This document shows positions 9,304-17,892 of a stretch of DNA of 64,000 nucleotides, one piece after another (within the stretch, counting starts at the first letter, position 1; every line of letters begins with the position of its first letter). The notes under the pieces are model-generated. The model worked only from the letters and a program-made list of their open reading frames with translations. It was not told the DNA's origin and ran no database searches. Both the position numbers and the translations under genes were made by a program. The stretch spans positions 124,001-188,000 of the forward strand of contig CANEXF010000002.1 of assembly GCA_947443645.1 (NCBI GenBank), given 5' to 3'. Source of the DNA: Comamonadaceae bacterium (GTDB taxonomy: Bacteria; Pseudomonadota; Gammaproteobacteria; Burkholderiales; Burkholderiaceae_C).

Positions 9304-10440
9304 TTACTTCAGGTCGTCTGCAATGACCTGCACGATGCGCTGCGCGTTGGCCGAAGACTCCGCTGCGCCTTGTGCATTAAGTACAGACACCGTCGTGGCG
9401 TTACCCTGACTTTTCACGCTGATGCGGTACTTGAGGGGCGCGAGTGCTGGTGCTGCGCCACTGAAAAGCTTGGACAGCAGGCTTTGTTCTTTCTTGTCAG
9501 CCGTCGGTTCAACATAGCGGACAAAATAAGTGCCTTGCGCACGATCGCGGTCTTCTACTGTGAAACCGGTGCGATCCAGTGCCAGGCCGACACGGCGCCA
9601 GGCGCGGTCAAAATCCTGATCGATCTGGACCACGGGTGCGCCGTTGACGCTGGCAACGCGTGAGGTCGGACTGGCTGATGCAACTGCAACAAGCTGCTTC
9701 GATTGCTCCTGGCTCACGCCCAGCTTGACCATCAGGCGACGCAGGAATTCTGCTTCGAGTTCAGGGTCGGCTGGCCTGGGTTGCCAGATCGTGTCAGCGC
9801 CGGTCTGCGTGCCACCTGATGTTTTCACGGTCTCTATCATGCCCCTGTGGCTGATGTAAATTTCAGTGCCGCCAGCCGCATTGCGCTCAAGGCGGGTACG
9901 GAACTTGTCGCGTTCGCCGGTGGAGTACAGACCATCGAAGACCTTGCCAATGGTGGACCTGATGAAGTCCTGCGGAAGCTTGGCCCGGTTTTCAGCGTAA
10001 TCCGTTTCCATGATGCCAAGGTTTTCCTGGTCAAGCGTCAGCAAAAAACCGCTTTCCTGCCAGAAGTCACGCACGGGACCCCAGAGTTTGTCGGCCGGTC
10101 TGTCGACCACCAGCCAGCGCTGGTTTCCAGCGCGTTCAATCCGCATGTCGCCAACAGCGCTTGCCGCGACTGGCGCGGCCTGTGCAACCGGCGCCGTCTG
10201 GTACGCGCTGGCATTGACCGGCATGCCTGGCACGACATAGCGCGTGTCTTTGCTAAGCTGTGTCAGGTCAGGCGGAATCGCCAGCGACGGCGCTGCGACC
10301 TTGCCGCTGGATTTGTAATCAATCTTGTCGCCCTGAAGCATGTCGCCCAAGCCTGAGCAGCCGGCGAGCAGCAGCGCTGCGATCAGCGCAGAAACGGTTG
10401 CGGCGTGGCTGGCCAAGCGCATAGCGTTGCGGTTTTGCAT
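9304..10440 (-). CDS. bamC: Outer membrane protein assembly factor BamC (NlpB)
   Basis: About 378 residues. The lipoprotein signal ends LIAALLLAGC, giving a lipidated Cys. The mature N-terminus SGLGDMLQGDKIDYKSS followed by LAIPPDLTQL matches the unstructured BamD-binding segment of BamC. Two helix-grip domains follow, the first around RWLVVDRPADKLWGPVRDFW and the second around AWRRVGLALDRTGFTVEDRDRAQGTYFVRYVEP. BamC is an accessory subunit of the BAM beta-barrel assembly machine. The frame is open to 10482, but that would overlap dapA; the ATG at 10440 leaves a 26-base gap and a proper signal peptide. dapA-bamC adjacency is classical. Confidence 0.93.
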   Translation of the reverse strand: MQNRNAMRLASHAATVSALIAALLLAGCSGLGDMLQGDKIDYKSSGKVAAPSLAIPPDLTQLSKDTRYVVPGMPVNASAYQTAPVAQAAPVAASAVGDMRIERAGNQRWLVVDRPADKLWGPVRDFWQESGFLLTLDQENLGIMETDYAENRAKLPQDFIRSTIGKVFDGLYSTGERDKFRTRLERNAAGGTEIYISHRGMIETVKTSGGTQTGADTIWQPRPADPELEAEFLRRLMVKLGVSQEQSKQLVAVASASPTSRVASVNGAPVVQIDQDFDRAWRRVGLALDRTGFTVEDRDRAQGTYFVRYVEPTADKKEQSLLSKLFSGAAPALAPLKYRISVKSQGNATTVSVLNAQGAAESSANAQRIVQVIADDLK

Positions 10441-10466
10441 TGTCTTCACTTGCGTATCCTTAAAAA

Positions 10467-11351
10467 TCAGATCAGGCCGCAAAGGCGCAACGCGCCCTCA
10501 ACGGTGGCTTCGTTAGAGGCTTCGAGTGGCGTCATGGGCAGGCGCAGAGTCGGTCCACACAGACCCATGCGGGCCATCGCCCATTTCACAGGAATCGGAT
10601 TGGCCTCGACAAACAGGTTTTTATGCAGTGGCAGCAGACTCATTTGCAAGGTCATTGCGCGCTTGACGTCGCCGGCCAGTGCCGCCATGCACAGCTCATG
10701 CATCAGTTTGGGCGCGACGTTGGCGGTCACGCTGATGTTGCCTTGCCCACCGCACAGCATCAAGGCTACCGCCGTCGGATCGTCGCCAGAGTAGACCGCA
10801 AAGCCTTTGGGTACTTCCTTAATCAGCCACTGGGCACGCTCGATATTGCCGGTTGCTTCCTTGATTCCGACGATGCCGGGAATCTGCGCCAGACGCAGCA
10901 CGGTGGCGTGCGCCATATCGGCGACGGTGCGGCCCGGCACGTTGTACAGCACGCAAGGCAAGTCACCAACGGCTTCGGCTATCGCCTTGAAGTGCTGGTA
11001 TTGGCCTTCTTGCGTCGGCTTGTTGTAGTAGGGGACCACCTGCAGCTGGCAATCGGCGCCGACTTGCTTGGCGAATTGGGCCAGCTCAATGGCTTCTGCC
11101 GTTGAATTGGCGCCGCAACCAGCCATGATGGGCACGCGTTTTTTGGCCTGCTCGACCGAGACGCGAATGATTTCGCAATGCTCTTGAACGTTGACGGTAG
11201 GCGACTCACCGGTGGTGCCAACCACGCCGATGCAGTCAGTGCCCTGCTCGATATGCCAGTCCACCAGTTTGCGCAGGGTGGGATAGTCGACCTTGCCGTC
11301 GTCATGCAGGGGAGTAGCCAGTGCAACGATGCTGCCAGTAATGGTTTTCAT
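10467..11351 (-). CDS. dapA: 4-hydroxy-tetrahydrodipicolinate synthase
   Basis: A 294-residue Schiff-base aldolase for the first committed step of lysine/diaminopimelate synthesis (pyruvate plus aspartate semialdehyde). Motifs are [12 protein letters not shown] (TTGES), the catalytic Tyr in LYNVPGRT, the Schiff-base Lys in [10 protein letters not shown] (about residue 162), and SGDDPTAV. The ATG at 11351 ([14 protein letters not shown]) matches the family start; an upstream in-frame start would add 19 unconserved residues. It is the first gene of a dapA-bamC-MBL hydrolase string. Feedback inhibition by lysine cannot be judged from sequence. Confidence 0.97.
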   Translation of the reverse strand: MKTITGSIVALATPLHDDGKVDYPTLRKLVDWHIEQGTDCIGVVGTTGESPTVNVQEHCEIIRVSVEQAKKRVPIMAGCGANSTAEAIELAQFAKQVGADCQLQVVPYYNKPTQEGQYQHFKAIAEAVGDLPCVLYNVPGRTVADMAHATVLRLAQIPGIVGIKEATGNIERAQWLIKEVPKGFAVYSGDDPTAVALMLCGGQGNISVTANVAPKLMHELCMAALAGDVKRAMTLQMSLLPLHKNLFVEANPIPVKWAMARMGLCGPTLRLPMTPLEASNEATVEGALRLCGLI

Positions 11352-11423
11352 GTCTTGGATTGAAGTCTCGGGGTGGTCCGCATCAAACGATTGTTCAGGC
11401 TGGACCAAACACCATCCTGCATT

Positions 11424-12023
11424 CTACTCAGAGCCTGGAGTGGCCCGGGCGCCCGAGCGCAGACTGTAGCGCGGCGGTGCGCTGTTGCCTGGCTGCTGCG
11501 TTTCGCGCACGGCAGCAATCCGCTGCACAAAGCGCGGCGTCTGTCCGTCCGGCCCGGCGTCAAAGCCGTCTTCAAATGCCAGTACGCGCAAATCCTGGCA
11601 GATATCCAGCAACTCGCCAGGACGCAGCAAAAAGTCGGCGCGTGAGGGCTTGCCTACGGTTTCGTTGCCCTGGGCAAAGGTTTCGTAAAGCAGCACGCCA
11701 CCGCTCGCCAGGCTGGCCAGCAGGGTCGGCATGAGCGGCCGCCACAGGTAGTTGGTGACCACCACGGCGTCGAACTGCCGGCCTGCAAAGGGCCAGGGTC
11801 CGTTTTCAATGTCGGCCACCACGGCTTCACGCGCGTCTGCCGGAATTGCTATTGATTCAATAGCTGCCTGCGACCGGTCCACAAGCACCAGGCGATGATT
11901 TTGCTGATGAAACCAGCGCGCGTGACGGCCCTGGCCGCAGGCCACGTCGAGCACGACGCCAGCGGGTTTGACCAGATGCGACCAGCGCTGTATCCAACTG
12001 GATGGGTTTTCTGTACCGTGCAT
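11424..12023 (-). CDS. Class I SAM-dependent methyltransferase
   Basis: A 199-residue protein with a Rossmann-fold methyltransferase core. Motif I is VLDVACGQGRHARWF (about residues 24-38), the acidic end of strand 2 is LVLVDRS, VVADIENGPWPF is motif II-like, and DAVVVTNYLWRPL is motif IV. The arrangement is like TehB/UbiE-type small-molecule methyltransferases; the substrate is unknown. A dispersed-repeat copy (about 11846-11905) lies inside the gene and encodes the AAIESIAIPAD stretch, so this segment may be a tolerated insertion. The C-terminal tail (PPRYSLRSGARATPGSE) looks unstructured. It stands alone between dapA and the dehydrogenase gene. Confidence 0.85.
   Translation of the reverse strand: MHGTENPSSWIQRWSHLVKPAGVVLDVACGQGRHARWFHQQNHRLVLVDRSQAAIESIAIPADAREAVVADIENGPWPFAGRQFDAVVVTNYLWRPLMPTLLASLASGGVLLYETFAQGNETVGKPSRADFLLRPGELLDICQDLRVLAFEDGFDAGPDGQTPRFVQRIAAVRETQQPGNSAPPRYSLRSGARATPGSE
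11846..11905 (+). repeat. Dispersed repeat B, copy inside a methyltransferase gene
   Basis: TTGCTATTGATTCAATAGCTG opens the copy (read as TTGCTATTGATTCAATAGCT then G) and is followed by CCTGCGACCGG. It shares the layout of the copies at 12940, 30101, 34741 and 56078: GCTAT, an A/T-rich spacer, (T)AGCTG, then a GCGCCCG-like block. It is translated in frame on the minus strand. The 3' boundary is approximate. Confidence 0.5.
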
Positions 12024-12066
12024 GAGCTAAAAGACACCAAGTGCAGGGCTGATGCAATTTTTCGAC

Positions 12067-12137
12067 GGGCCGCCCCTAGAAAAATGAGCCCTCTCGGGGG
12101 GCAGCGAATTACACGAAGTGAAAAGCGTGGGGGTCAT
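12067..12137 (+). repeat. Dispersed repeat A, copy 1
   Basis: A segment containing GCCGCCCC, then CCTCTCGGGGGGCAGCGA, then ACACGAAGTGAAAAGCGTGGG and GGTCAT. The same order of blocks recurs at 30027-30097 (same strand) and, inverted, at 34186-34240. This copy fills most of the gap between the methyltransferase and the dehydrogenase genes. Elements of this kind are, from memory, frequent in Comamonadaceae genomes. Confidence 0.75.
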
Positions 12138-12139
12138 AT

Positions 12140-12952
12140 TCATCTGGGTTTGACCTCATCCTTGAGTGCTGCCATGGCCATGGCTTCGACTTGGGCCGGC
12201 GCGATCAGCTTGAGCCAGCGTCCGAGCCGGCCTTTTGCGGTCATGACGACTTCCCGCTGGCGCCTGTCCAGGCCCTGCAGAATCAACTGCGCGCAGGTCG
12301 CCACGCCCATGGCCTGGTCTTCCTTCAGGCCGCTAGTGCCTGCGGCGACACCGGCGGCATTGAAGCCGCGGTGGCGGATGTCGGTAGCCACCACGCCGGG
12401 ATAGGCCGTGGTCACGCTGACGCCCGTGTGCCTAAGTTCTGCCCTGAGGGCCTCAAAAAAACCGGTCATGGCAAATTTGCTCGCGCTGTAGGCGGTGCGT
12501 CCCGGAACACCCACCAGACCGGCCAGGCTGGATACGGCAACAATCCTGCCGCGGCTTTGCTTGAGGTAGGGCAGAGCCGCATGCGTGCACCAGACGCTGC
12601 CCCAGAAATTGACGCGCATCAGCTGCTCGTACCAGCCCAGGTTTTCTGACTGGACATCTTCAAACAAGGCCTGGGCAGACACGCCCGCGTTGTTGATGAG
12701 TACATCGATGCCGCCAAATTCTGTGACCGCGCTGGCGATCAAATGCCGACAGGCTGCTTCCTGCGACACATCGGTTGGCACCACCAGCGTCCGCGCGCCC
12801 TGCGCGTTGCACTGGCTGGCCACTTGCGCAAGCCGTGAGGCCTGCCTGGCCGCCAGAACCAGGGCCACGCCGGCACCATGACGGGCTGCCAGCTGTCGCG
12901 CCATTTCGGCGCCTATGCCGTCGGATGCACCTGTGATGACTATAGTTTTCAT
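12140..12952 (-). CDS. Short-chain dehydrogenase/reductase
   Basis: A 270-residue classical SDR. The cofactor motif TGASDGIG lies at about residues 7-14, the NNAGV motif follows LINNAGVSAQA, the catalytic Ser is in VAVSSLAG, and the YSASK motif (Tyr-xxx-Lys) is near residue 154. The Arg after strand 2 (LAARQASRLAQV) suggests NADP(H) preference. The substrate is unknown; long-chain alcohols, ketones or lipid intermediates are all possible. The start ATG at 12952 lies within a dispersed-repeat B copy, so upstream control sequences may have been altered. It is flanked by repeat A on its 3' side. Confidence 0.9.
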   Translation of the reverse strand: MKTIVITGASDGIGAEMARQLAARHGAGVALVLAARQASRLAQVASQCNAQGARTLVVPTDVSQEAACRHLIASAVTEFGGIDVLINNAGVSAQALFEDVQSENLGWYEQLMRVNFWGSVWCTHAALPYLKQSRGRIVAVSSLAGLVGVPGRTAYSASKFAMTGFFEALRAELRHTGVSVTTAYPGVVATDIRHRGFNAAGVAAGTSGLKEDQAMGVATCAQLILQGLDRRQREVVMTAKGRLGRWLKLIAPAQVEAMAMAALKDEVKPR

Positions 12953-13006
12953 AGCTGCTCGCGCCCGTCTTTATTGGCTTTCAGTCCGAAATGATGCTTA
13001 AAAATG
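12940..13006 (+). repeat. Dispersed repeat B, copy overlapping the dehydrogenase start
   Basis: CTATAGTTTTCATAGCTGCT, then CGCGCCCGTCTTTATTGGCT and TTCAGTCC. This matches the layout of the other B copies, including the GCGCCCGTC block shared with the copy at 56078. Its first bases are the reverse complement of the dehydrogenase start codon region. Confidence 0.55.
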
Positions 13007-13017
13007 AGCGTGGGGAA

Positions 13018-13149
13018 CTAAAAACAGGCCCAGACCTGGTTCGCCAGCGTCAGCAAAAAATCCGGCCTGGTGTAAAGCACAAACACCGCCAGCAGCACGG
13101 CGGCAATCGCTGCGCCAGCTGCGGTCTTGAGGATCAGCTGGCGGCGCAA
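13018..13149 (-). CDS. Possible small single-pass membrane protein (43 residues)
   Basis: A minus-strand frame from a TTG at 13149, which lies just past the stop of the transporter gene, reads through a Leu/Ala/Val-rich helix (KTAAGAAIAAVLLAVFVLY) and ends RPDFLLTLANQVWACF before TAG at 13018. One membrane segment and a compact soluble tail are plausible. No ATG or GTG start fits, and longer versions overlap the transporter gene out of frame. Tails like this occur, as I recall, in small Burkholderiales proteins of unknown role, but I cannot verify it. Translational coupling to the transporter is inferred from the position. Confidence 0.45.
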   Translation of the reverse strand: MRRQLILKTAAGAAIAAVLLAVFVLYTRPDFLLTLANQVWACF

Positions 13150-13150
13150 G

Positions 13151-14404
13151 TCATGCTCCCAGCGCTGGCTGGCCGGGCAGGGTGCGTGCAATAGGCGCTT
13201 CCCGGACCGGCAAATTGACCAGACCGGCAAACACGCCCAGTGCAATGGTGATGTACCAGACGATGTCGTAGCCGCCGGTGCGGTCGTACAGGTAACCGCC
13301 TAGCCAGACCCCCATGAATGAGCCGATCTGGTGGCTGAAGAACATGAAGCCGCCCAGCATGGACAAATGCTGTATGCCGAAAATCTGCGCCACAACGGCG
13401 TTGGTGGGAGGTACGGTCGACAGCCACAGCAAGCCCATGAGGCTGGCAAAAATATAGACGCTGACGGGGCTCAGCGGTGCAGCCAGAAACACCGCGATGA
13501 CCACGGCGCGGGAGAAGTAAATCGTGGACAGAATGCTCTTTTTGGCGATCCGCTGCCCCAAGACGCCTGCGGCATAGGTGCCAAACACATTGAACAGGCC
13601 AATCAGCGCCAGTGCGTAACTGGCGACCTGCGGAGACAAACCCTTGTCCTTGAGGTAGCTGGGCATGTGAACGCCAATGAACACGACCTGAAAACCGCAG
13701 ACAAAATAGCCCGCCATCAGCAGCTGGAAGCTGGGGTATTTGAAGGCTTCGCGCAGCGCCTGGCCAATGGTTTGCTCGCGTTTGGCGGGTTTGCCACTGG
13801 CAAAGCCGGCTTCGCGCAAGCCCAGCGCCAGCGGCGCGATCAGCAGCACGGCGGCGCCCAGCACCAGCAAGGCCTCCTTCCAGCCCAGACTGCTGATCAA
13901 AAAGCCTTCGGTGGGCACCATCAGGAACTGGCCAAACGAGCCAGCCGCAGCCGCCACGCCCATGGCCCAAGAGCGCCGGTCCGCCGATATGTTGCGGCCT
14001 ATGACGCCGTAAATCACGGCATAGGTGGTGCCGGCCTGGGCCGCACCAATCAGCACCCCGGCGGTCAGCGTGAATAAAAAGCCGGTGGGCGACAGCGCCA
14101 TGCCGACCAAGCCCAGCGCATACAGCAAGGCGCCGACCAGAATCACGCGAAAAGCGCCAAAACGGTCTGCCACCATGCCGGCAAAAATGCCGAATATGCC
14201 CCAGGAGAGGTTTTGTATCGCGATAGCGAAGGCAAAGGTCTCGCGCGTCCAGCCTTGCGCCTGTGTGATGGGTTGCAGCCACAGCCCGAAACCGTGGCGT
14301 ATGCCCATGGACAGTGTGACGATGGCAGCGCCGCAGGCCAGAACCTGGGCAACAGAAAGTGTTTTTGGTGGCGTTTGGGCCGGGTTGGAGCTGATTGAAG
14401 ACAT
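13151..14404 (-). CDS. MFS transporter, monocarboxylate/oxalate-formate antiporter type
   Basis: A 417-residue, 12-helix major facilitator protein. After a short cytoplasmic N-terminus the first helix region is VLACGAAIVTLSMGIRHGFGLWLQPI, which resembles OFA/monocarboxylate transporters, with TQAQGWTRETFAFA and the loop 2-3 motif GMVADRFGAFR (G-x3-D-R-x-G). A central hydrophilic loop (GKPAKREQTIGQALREAF) separates the two six-helix halves, and the C-terminal half carries GVWLGGYLYDRTGGYD. It probably imports or exchanges a small organic anion; the substrate is not deducible. It stands divergent from parE. An alternative frame across the same region is longer but lacks membrane character. Confidence 0.9.
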   Translation of the reverse strand: MSSISSNPAQTPPKTLSVAQVLACGAAIVTLSMGIRHGFGLWLQPITQAQGWTRETFAFAIAIQNLSWGIFGIFAGMVADRFGAFRVILVGALLYALGLVGMALSPTGFLFTLTAGVLIGAAQAGTTYAVIYGVIGRNISADRRSWAMGVAAAAGSFGQFLMVPTEGFLISSLGWKEALLVLGAAVLLIAPLALGLREAGFASGKPAKREQTIGQALREAFKYPSFQLLMAGYFVCGFQVVFIGVHMPSYLKDKGLSPQVASYALALIGLFNVFGTYAAGVLGQRIAKKSILSTIYFSRAVVIAVFLAAPLSPVSVYIFASLMGLLWLSTVPPTNAVVAQIFGIQHLSMLGGFMFFSHQIGSFMGVWLGGYLYDRTGGYDIVWYITIALGVFAGLVNLPVREAPIARTLPGQPALGA

Positions 14405-14530
14405 CCCATACTTTAATCAAAATGTCGACACGCCGCGGGCGCCTGGATTGCGGCGGGAATCAGATAACTGTATGTACATCCAGCTTCTTTGGCGCTGCCG
14501 ACTACAATTGCGCCAAACCTACGAACTGCC

Positions 14531-16501
14531 ATGGCTGCCCAACTACCTACCGAATACTCCGAGAGTTCCATCCGCGTGCTCAAGGGCCTTGAGCCCGTCA
14601 AGCAGCGTCCGGGCATGTACACGCGCACCGATAACCCCTTGCACATCATTCAGGAAGTGCTGGACAACTCGGCCGACGAGGCGCTGGCCGGACATGGCAA
14701 AAAGATCAAGGTCACCTTGCACGCCGACGCTTCTGTCAGCATTGAAGACGACGGCCGCGGCATTCCGTTTGGCATGCACCCTGAGGAAAACGCCCCGGTG
14801 GTCGAGCTGGTCTTTACCCGCCTGCATGCTGGCGGCAAGTTTGACAAGGGCAAGGGCGGTGCCTACAGCTTTTCTGGCGGTCTGCATGGCGTTGGCGTGA
14901 GCGTGACCAACGCGCTGTCCAAACGCCTTGAAGTGACGTCCTACAGGGAAGGCAAGGTCGCGCGGCTGGTGTTTTCCGCTGGCGACGTGATCGAGCCGCT
15001 CGAATTGCGCAAGGCCGGCGAAGGTGACAGAAAGTCCGGTACCTCCGTGCGTGCCTGGCCCGATGCCAAATATTTCGAGTCTTCGCTGCTGCCCATGGCG
15101 GAGCTCATGCATTTGCTGCGCAGCAAGGCGGTTTTGATGCCTGGTGTCACGGTGACGCTGACGACGGAAAAGACCCGCGAAACACAGACCTGGGTTTACA
15201 AAGGCGGTTTGCGTGACTACCTGATGCAGACGCTGACTGCCGACCCGGTGATTCCCATGTTTGAGGGCGAGGGTTTTGCCGATGCCTCGCATGACAGTTT
15301 TGCCGAGGGCGAGGGCGCCAGCTGGTGCGTGGCTTTTACAGAAGACGGCCAGCCGGTGCGCGAAAGCTACGTCAACCTGATTCCCACCAGCGCTGGCGGC
15401 ACCCATGAAAGCGGTCTGCGTGACGGTCTTTTTACCGCCGTCAAGAGCTTCATCGAGCTGCATTCCCTGCTGCCAAAAGGCGTCAAGCTGCTGCCTGAAG
15501 ACGTGTTTGCTCGTGCCAGCTATGTGTTGAGCGCCAAGGTGCTGGACCCCCAGTTCCAGGGACAGATCAAGGAGCGGCTCAATTCGCGTGACGCGGTTCG
15601 CCTGGTCTCCAGCTATGTGCGACCGGCGCTGGAACTCTGGCTTAACCAGCATGTGGATTACGGCAAGAAACTCGCCGAGCTGGCGATACGCGCTGCGCAA
15701 ACGCGCCAGAAGGCCGGCCAGAAGGTCGAAAAACGCAAGGGCTCAGGCGTTGCCGTGTTGCCCGGCAAGCTGACCGATTGCGAGAGCAAGGATCTGGCGC
15801 ATAACGAGGTGTTTCTGGTCGAGGGCGACTCGGCTGGTGGCAGCGCAAAAATGGGCCGCGACAAGGAAAGCCAGGCCATCTTGCCGCTGCGTGGCAAGGT
15901 GCTCAATACCTGGGAAGTAGAGCGCGACCGGCTGTTTGCCAATACCGAAATTCACGATATCGCCGTGGCCATAGGCGTGGATCCGCACGGACCGAATGAC
16001 GCACCAGACATGAGCGGCCTGCGCTATGGCAAGGTCTGCATCCTGAGCGACGCCGATGTGGATGGCTCGCACATACAGGTGCTGCTGCTCACGCTGTTCT
16101 TCCGGCATTTCCCCAAACTCATAGAGACCGGTCATGTGTATGTGGCCAGGCCACCGCTGTTTCGTGTGGATGCACCGGCCCGGGGCAAAAAGCCGGCGTC
16201 CAAGGCCTACGCGCTTGACGATGGCGAGCTGAGCGTCATACTGGACAAGTTGCGCAAGGAAGGCGTGCGCGAAGGCGCCTGGAGCATCAGCCGCTTCAAG
16301 GGCCTGGGTGAAATGAATGCCGAGCAATTGTGGGAAACCACCCTGAACCCTGACACCCGCCGCTTGTTGCCTGTGCAATTGGGCAACCAGAGTTTTCTGC
16401 AAACCGAGAATCTGATCACCAAGCTGATGGGCAAAGGCGAGGCCGCCGCGCGTCGCGAGCTCATGGAATTGCATGGTGACGCGGTCGATATCGATATTTG
16501 A
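14531..16501 (+). CDS. parE: DNA topoisomerase IV subunit B
   Basis: About 656 residues, a type IIA topoisomerase ATPase subunit that decatenates daughter chromosomes. The GHKL ATPase shows DNSADEALAGHG, DDGRGIPFGMHPEE, GGKFDKGKGGAYSFSGGLHG and GVSVTNALS. The transducer domain follows. The TOPRIM domain shows LVEGDSAGGSAKMGRD (Glu near residue 430) and DADVDGSHIQ. It is ParE rather than GyrB because the long GyrB insert is absent and parC follows. The ATG at 14531 (MAAQLPTEYSESSIRVLKGLEPV) is chosen over 14489. Its TGA overlaps the ATG of the next gene by one base. Confidence 0.97.
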   Translation: MAAQLPTEYSESSIRVLKGLEPVKQRPGMYTRTDNPLHIIQEVLDNSADEALAGHGKKIKVTLHADASVSIEDDGRGIPFGMHPEENAPVVELVFTRLHAGGKFDKGKGGAYSFSGGLHGVGVSVTNALSKRLEVTSYREGKVARLVFSAGDVIEPLELRKAGEGDRKSGTSVRAWPDAKYFESSLLPMAELMHLLRSKAVLMPGVTVTLTTEKTRETQTWVYKGGLRDYLMQTLTADPVIPMFEGEGFADASHDSFAEGEGASWCVAFTEDGQPVRESYVNLIPTSAGGTHESGLRDGLFTAVKSFIELHSLLPKGVKLLPEDVFARASYVLSAKVLDPQFQGQIKERLNSRDAVRLVSSYVRPALELWLNQHVDYGKKLAELAIRAAQTRQKAGQKVEKRKGSGVAVLPGKLTDCESKDLAHNEVFLVEGDSAGGSAKMGRDKESQAILPLRGKVLNTWEVERDRLFANTEIHDIAVAIGVDPHGPNDAPDMSGLRYGKVCILSDADVDGSHIQVLLLTLFFRHFPKLIETGHVYVARPPLFRVDAPARGKKPASKAYALDDGELSVILDKLRKEGVREGAWSISRFKGLGEMNAEQLWETTLNPDTRRLLPVQLGNQSFLQTENLITKLMGKGEAAARRELMELHGDAVDIDI

Positions 16502-17382
16502 TGATTCCTTTCAACCGTCTCAGGCTCAAAACCTCGACTCCCTTGGTGTCGCGGTTTGCGCTGCTCGGACTTGCTGTGCTGCTGGGCGTCTTTGCCAGTG
16601 CCGCCAGGGCGGACGTCTGGGGCTATATAGATGGCAAGGGCATTTCCCACTTTTCAGCCGAGCGGCTGGACGAGCGCTACGAGCTTTTTTTTCGCGGCAA
16701 CGAAAGCTTCTCGACCGGACTGGCAGACAAAAATCGCCCGGACGGCTTGAGCGGGATTTCTGGTGCTGCGACCAACAGCGCTTACGCGCCGCCCAAATTA
16801 CTGGCTTTTTTTGAAGTCTCGCCGGGCTACAAGGCGGTCAAGCACCTGCTGCGCGATGCCGCCGCGACGCATGGCATTGATTACGAATTGCTGCAGGCCC
16901 TGATCGCCACCGAGTCCGGGTTTGATGCGCTTGCGGTCTCGCCCAAAGGCGCGGTCGGCCTGATGCAGCTGATACCGCCCACCGCGGCACGTTACGGCGT
17001 TCGCGCCGACAAGAATTCACCGGTCGAGAAAAAGCTCACGGATCCAAGGATCAATATCCGTGCCGGCAGCAGTTACCTGCGTGACCTGATCGCGCTTTTT
17101 CCAGGGCAGCTGGAGTTGGCGCTGGCGGCTTACAACGCAGGCGCGGGCGCCGTGCGTCGCGCTGGCAACCGCGTTCCTGACTATCCCGAAACCAGAAATT
17201 ACGTCAAGACGGTGATGCAGCTGTATAGCCAGCTCAAGCCGCCTGGCGCGGTGCTGCAGGCCAGAAGAACGACGGGGCGGGTACGCATGGAAATGATGGG
17301 TGGCGCCAGTGGCCGCAACAACATGATGCCCCTGGCGCAGTCGCCTGCTTTGGGCGCCTGGCCAGAGCTCAAAACCGAGTGA
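16501..17382 (+). CDS. Soluble-type lytic murein transglycosylase (SLT domain)
   Basis: About 293 residues. A signal peptide ends in ASAARA before DVWGYIDGKGISHFS, whose DUF4124-like stretch is common before SLT domains. The C-terminal transglycosylase domain shows the catalytic Glu in LIATESGFDALAVSPKGA (about residue 136), GLMQLIPPTAARYGV, and AAYNAGAGAVRR. It cleaves the MurNAc-GlcNAc bond of peptidoglycan in the periplasm. It is translationally coupled to parE (TGATG overlap) and followed 6 bases later by a membrane-protein gene and then parC, so a wall enzyme is embedded between the two topoisomerase IV genes. Confidence 0.92.
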   Translation: MIPFNRLRLKTSTPLVSRFALLGLAVLLGVFASAARADVWGYIDGKGISHFSAERLDERYELFFRGNESFSTGLADKNRPDGLSGISGAATNSAYAPPKLLAFFEVSPGYKAVKHLLRDAAATHGIDYELLQALIATESGFDALAVSPKGAVGLMQLIPPTAARYGVRADKNSPVEKKLTDPRINIRAGSSYLRDLIALFPGQLELALAAYNAGAGAVRRAGNRVPDYPETRNYVKTVMQLYSQLKPPGAVLQARRTTGRVRMEMMGGASGRNNMMPLAQSPALGAWPELKTE

Positions 17383-17388
17383 GGCCGC

Positions 17389-17796
17389 ATGCATCTTGTT
17401 TTGAATCCGGATGATTTCACGCTCGGTCTGGCTGTTGGTGTATTGGATCTGGTTGTGCTGACCAGCCTGGCCTTGCTGGTTTTTCATTTGTTCACGCCCG
17501 GGGACACGGCAGGTCCGTGGAAGTGGTTGCTGGTGATCTGGCACACAGCTGGGCTGATGGTGGCGCTGCTTTTTTTGAGCAATCTGGCCAACACAGGGCA
17601 AGCCATGCAAAGCTATTGGCCGGTGGTGCTGATGCTGCAGCTGCCGCCGGTTTACCTGTCGCTGGTCTGGCGCAGCCGCATGCTCAGCGAGCTCAAGCTG
17701 CGCAGTGCGGCGGCTGAAGTGACCGCTCTGGCAACCCGGCTGGTGGTTGACGACGGCTACAACCCCGAGCATTTCAAGGTGGTCTCCAGTTTCTAG
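17389..17796 (+). CDS. Hypothetical membrane protein (135 residues)
   Basis: I do not recognise a named family. Three hydrophobic segments are visible: about residues 11-35 (LGLAVGVLDLVVLTSLALLVFHLF), 45-65 (WLLVIWHTAGLMVALLFL) and 75-95 (YWPVVLMLQLPPVYLSLVW). A charged cytoplasmic tail follows (RSRMLSELKLRSAAAEVTALATRLVVDDGYNPEH). It starts 6 bases after the transglycosylase gene and 96 bases before parC, so it shares the parE-SLT-ORF-parC unit. A role linked to the transglycosylase (anchoring or regulation) is only a contextual guess. Confidence 0.8.
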   Translation: MHLVLNPDDFTLGLAVGVLDLVVLTSLALLVFHLFTPGDTAGPWKWLLVIWHTAGLMVALLFLSNLANTGQAMQSYWPVVLMLQLPPVYLSLVWRSRMLSELKLRSAAAEVTALATRLVVDDGYNPEHFKVVSSF

Positions 17797-17892
17797 TCAG
17801 GCCTGGCGCACTGACAGCCCGTGGGCTTGAACGTGACGGCCGCGCCCCTTGTTCTTATTAACCCCCAAACTTTTACGTAGCGCGAATCAAAG

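Noticed and set aside
9304-10482. bamC starting at 10482
   Set aside because: That start would overlap dapA and put 14 hydrophilic residues before the signal peptide. The ATG at 10440 gives a proper lipoprotein signal.
13134-14420. Long minus-strand reading frame (428 codons) across the MFS gene
   Set aside because: It is slightly longer than the MFS frame but rich in Arg, His and Cys and has no membrane pattern. The MFS frame has twelve hydrophobic segments and the GMVADRFG motif, so the other is a shadow.
14543-15700. Minus-strand frame of 385 codons antisense to parE
   Set aside because: It overlaps conserved ATPase and TOPRIM coding sequence and shows no domain.
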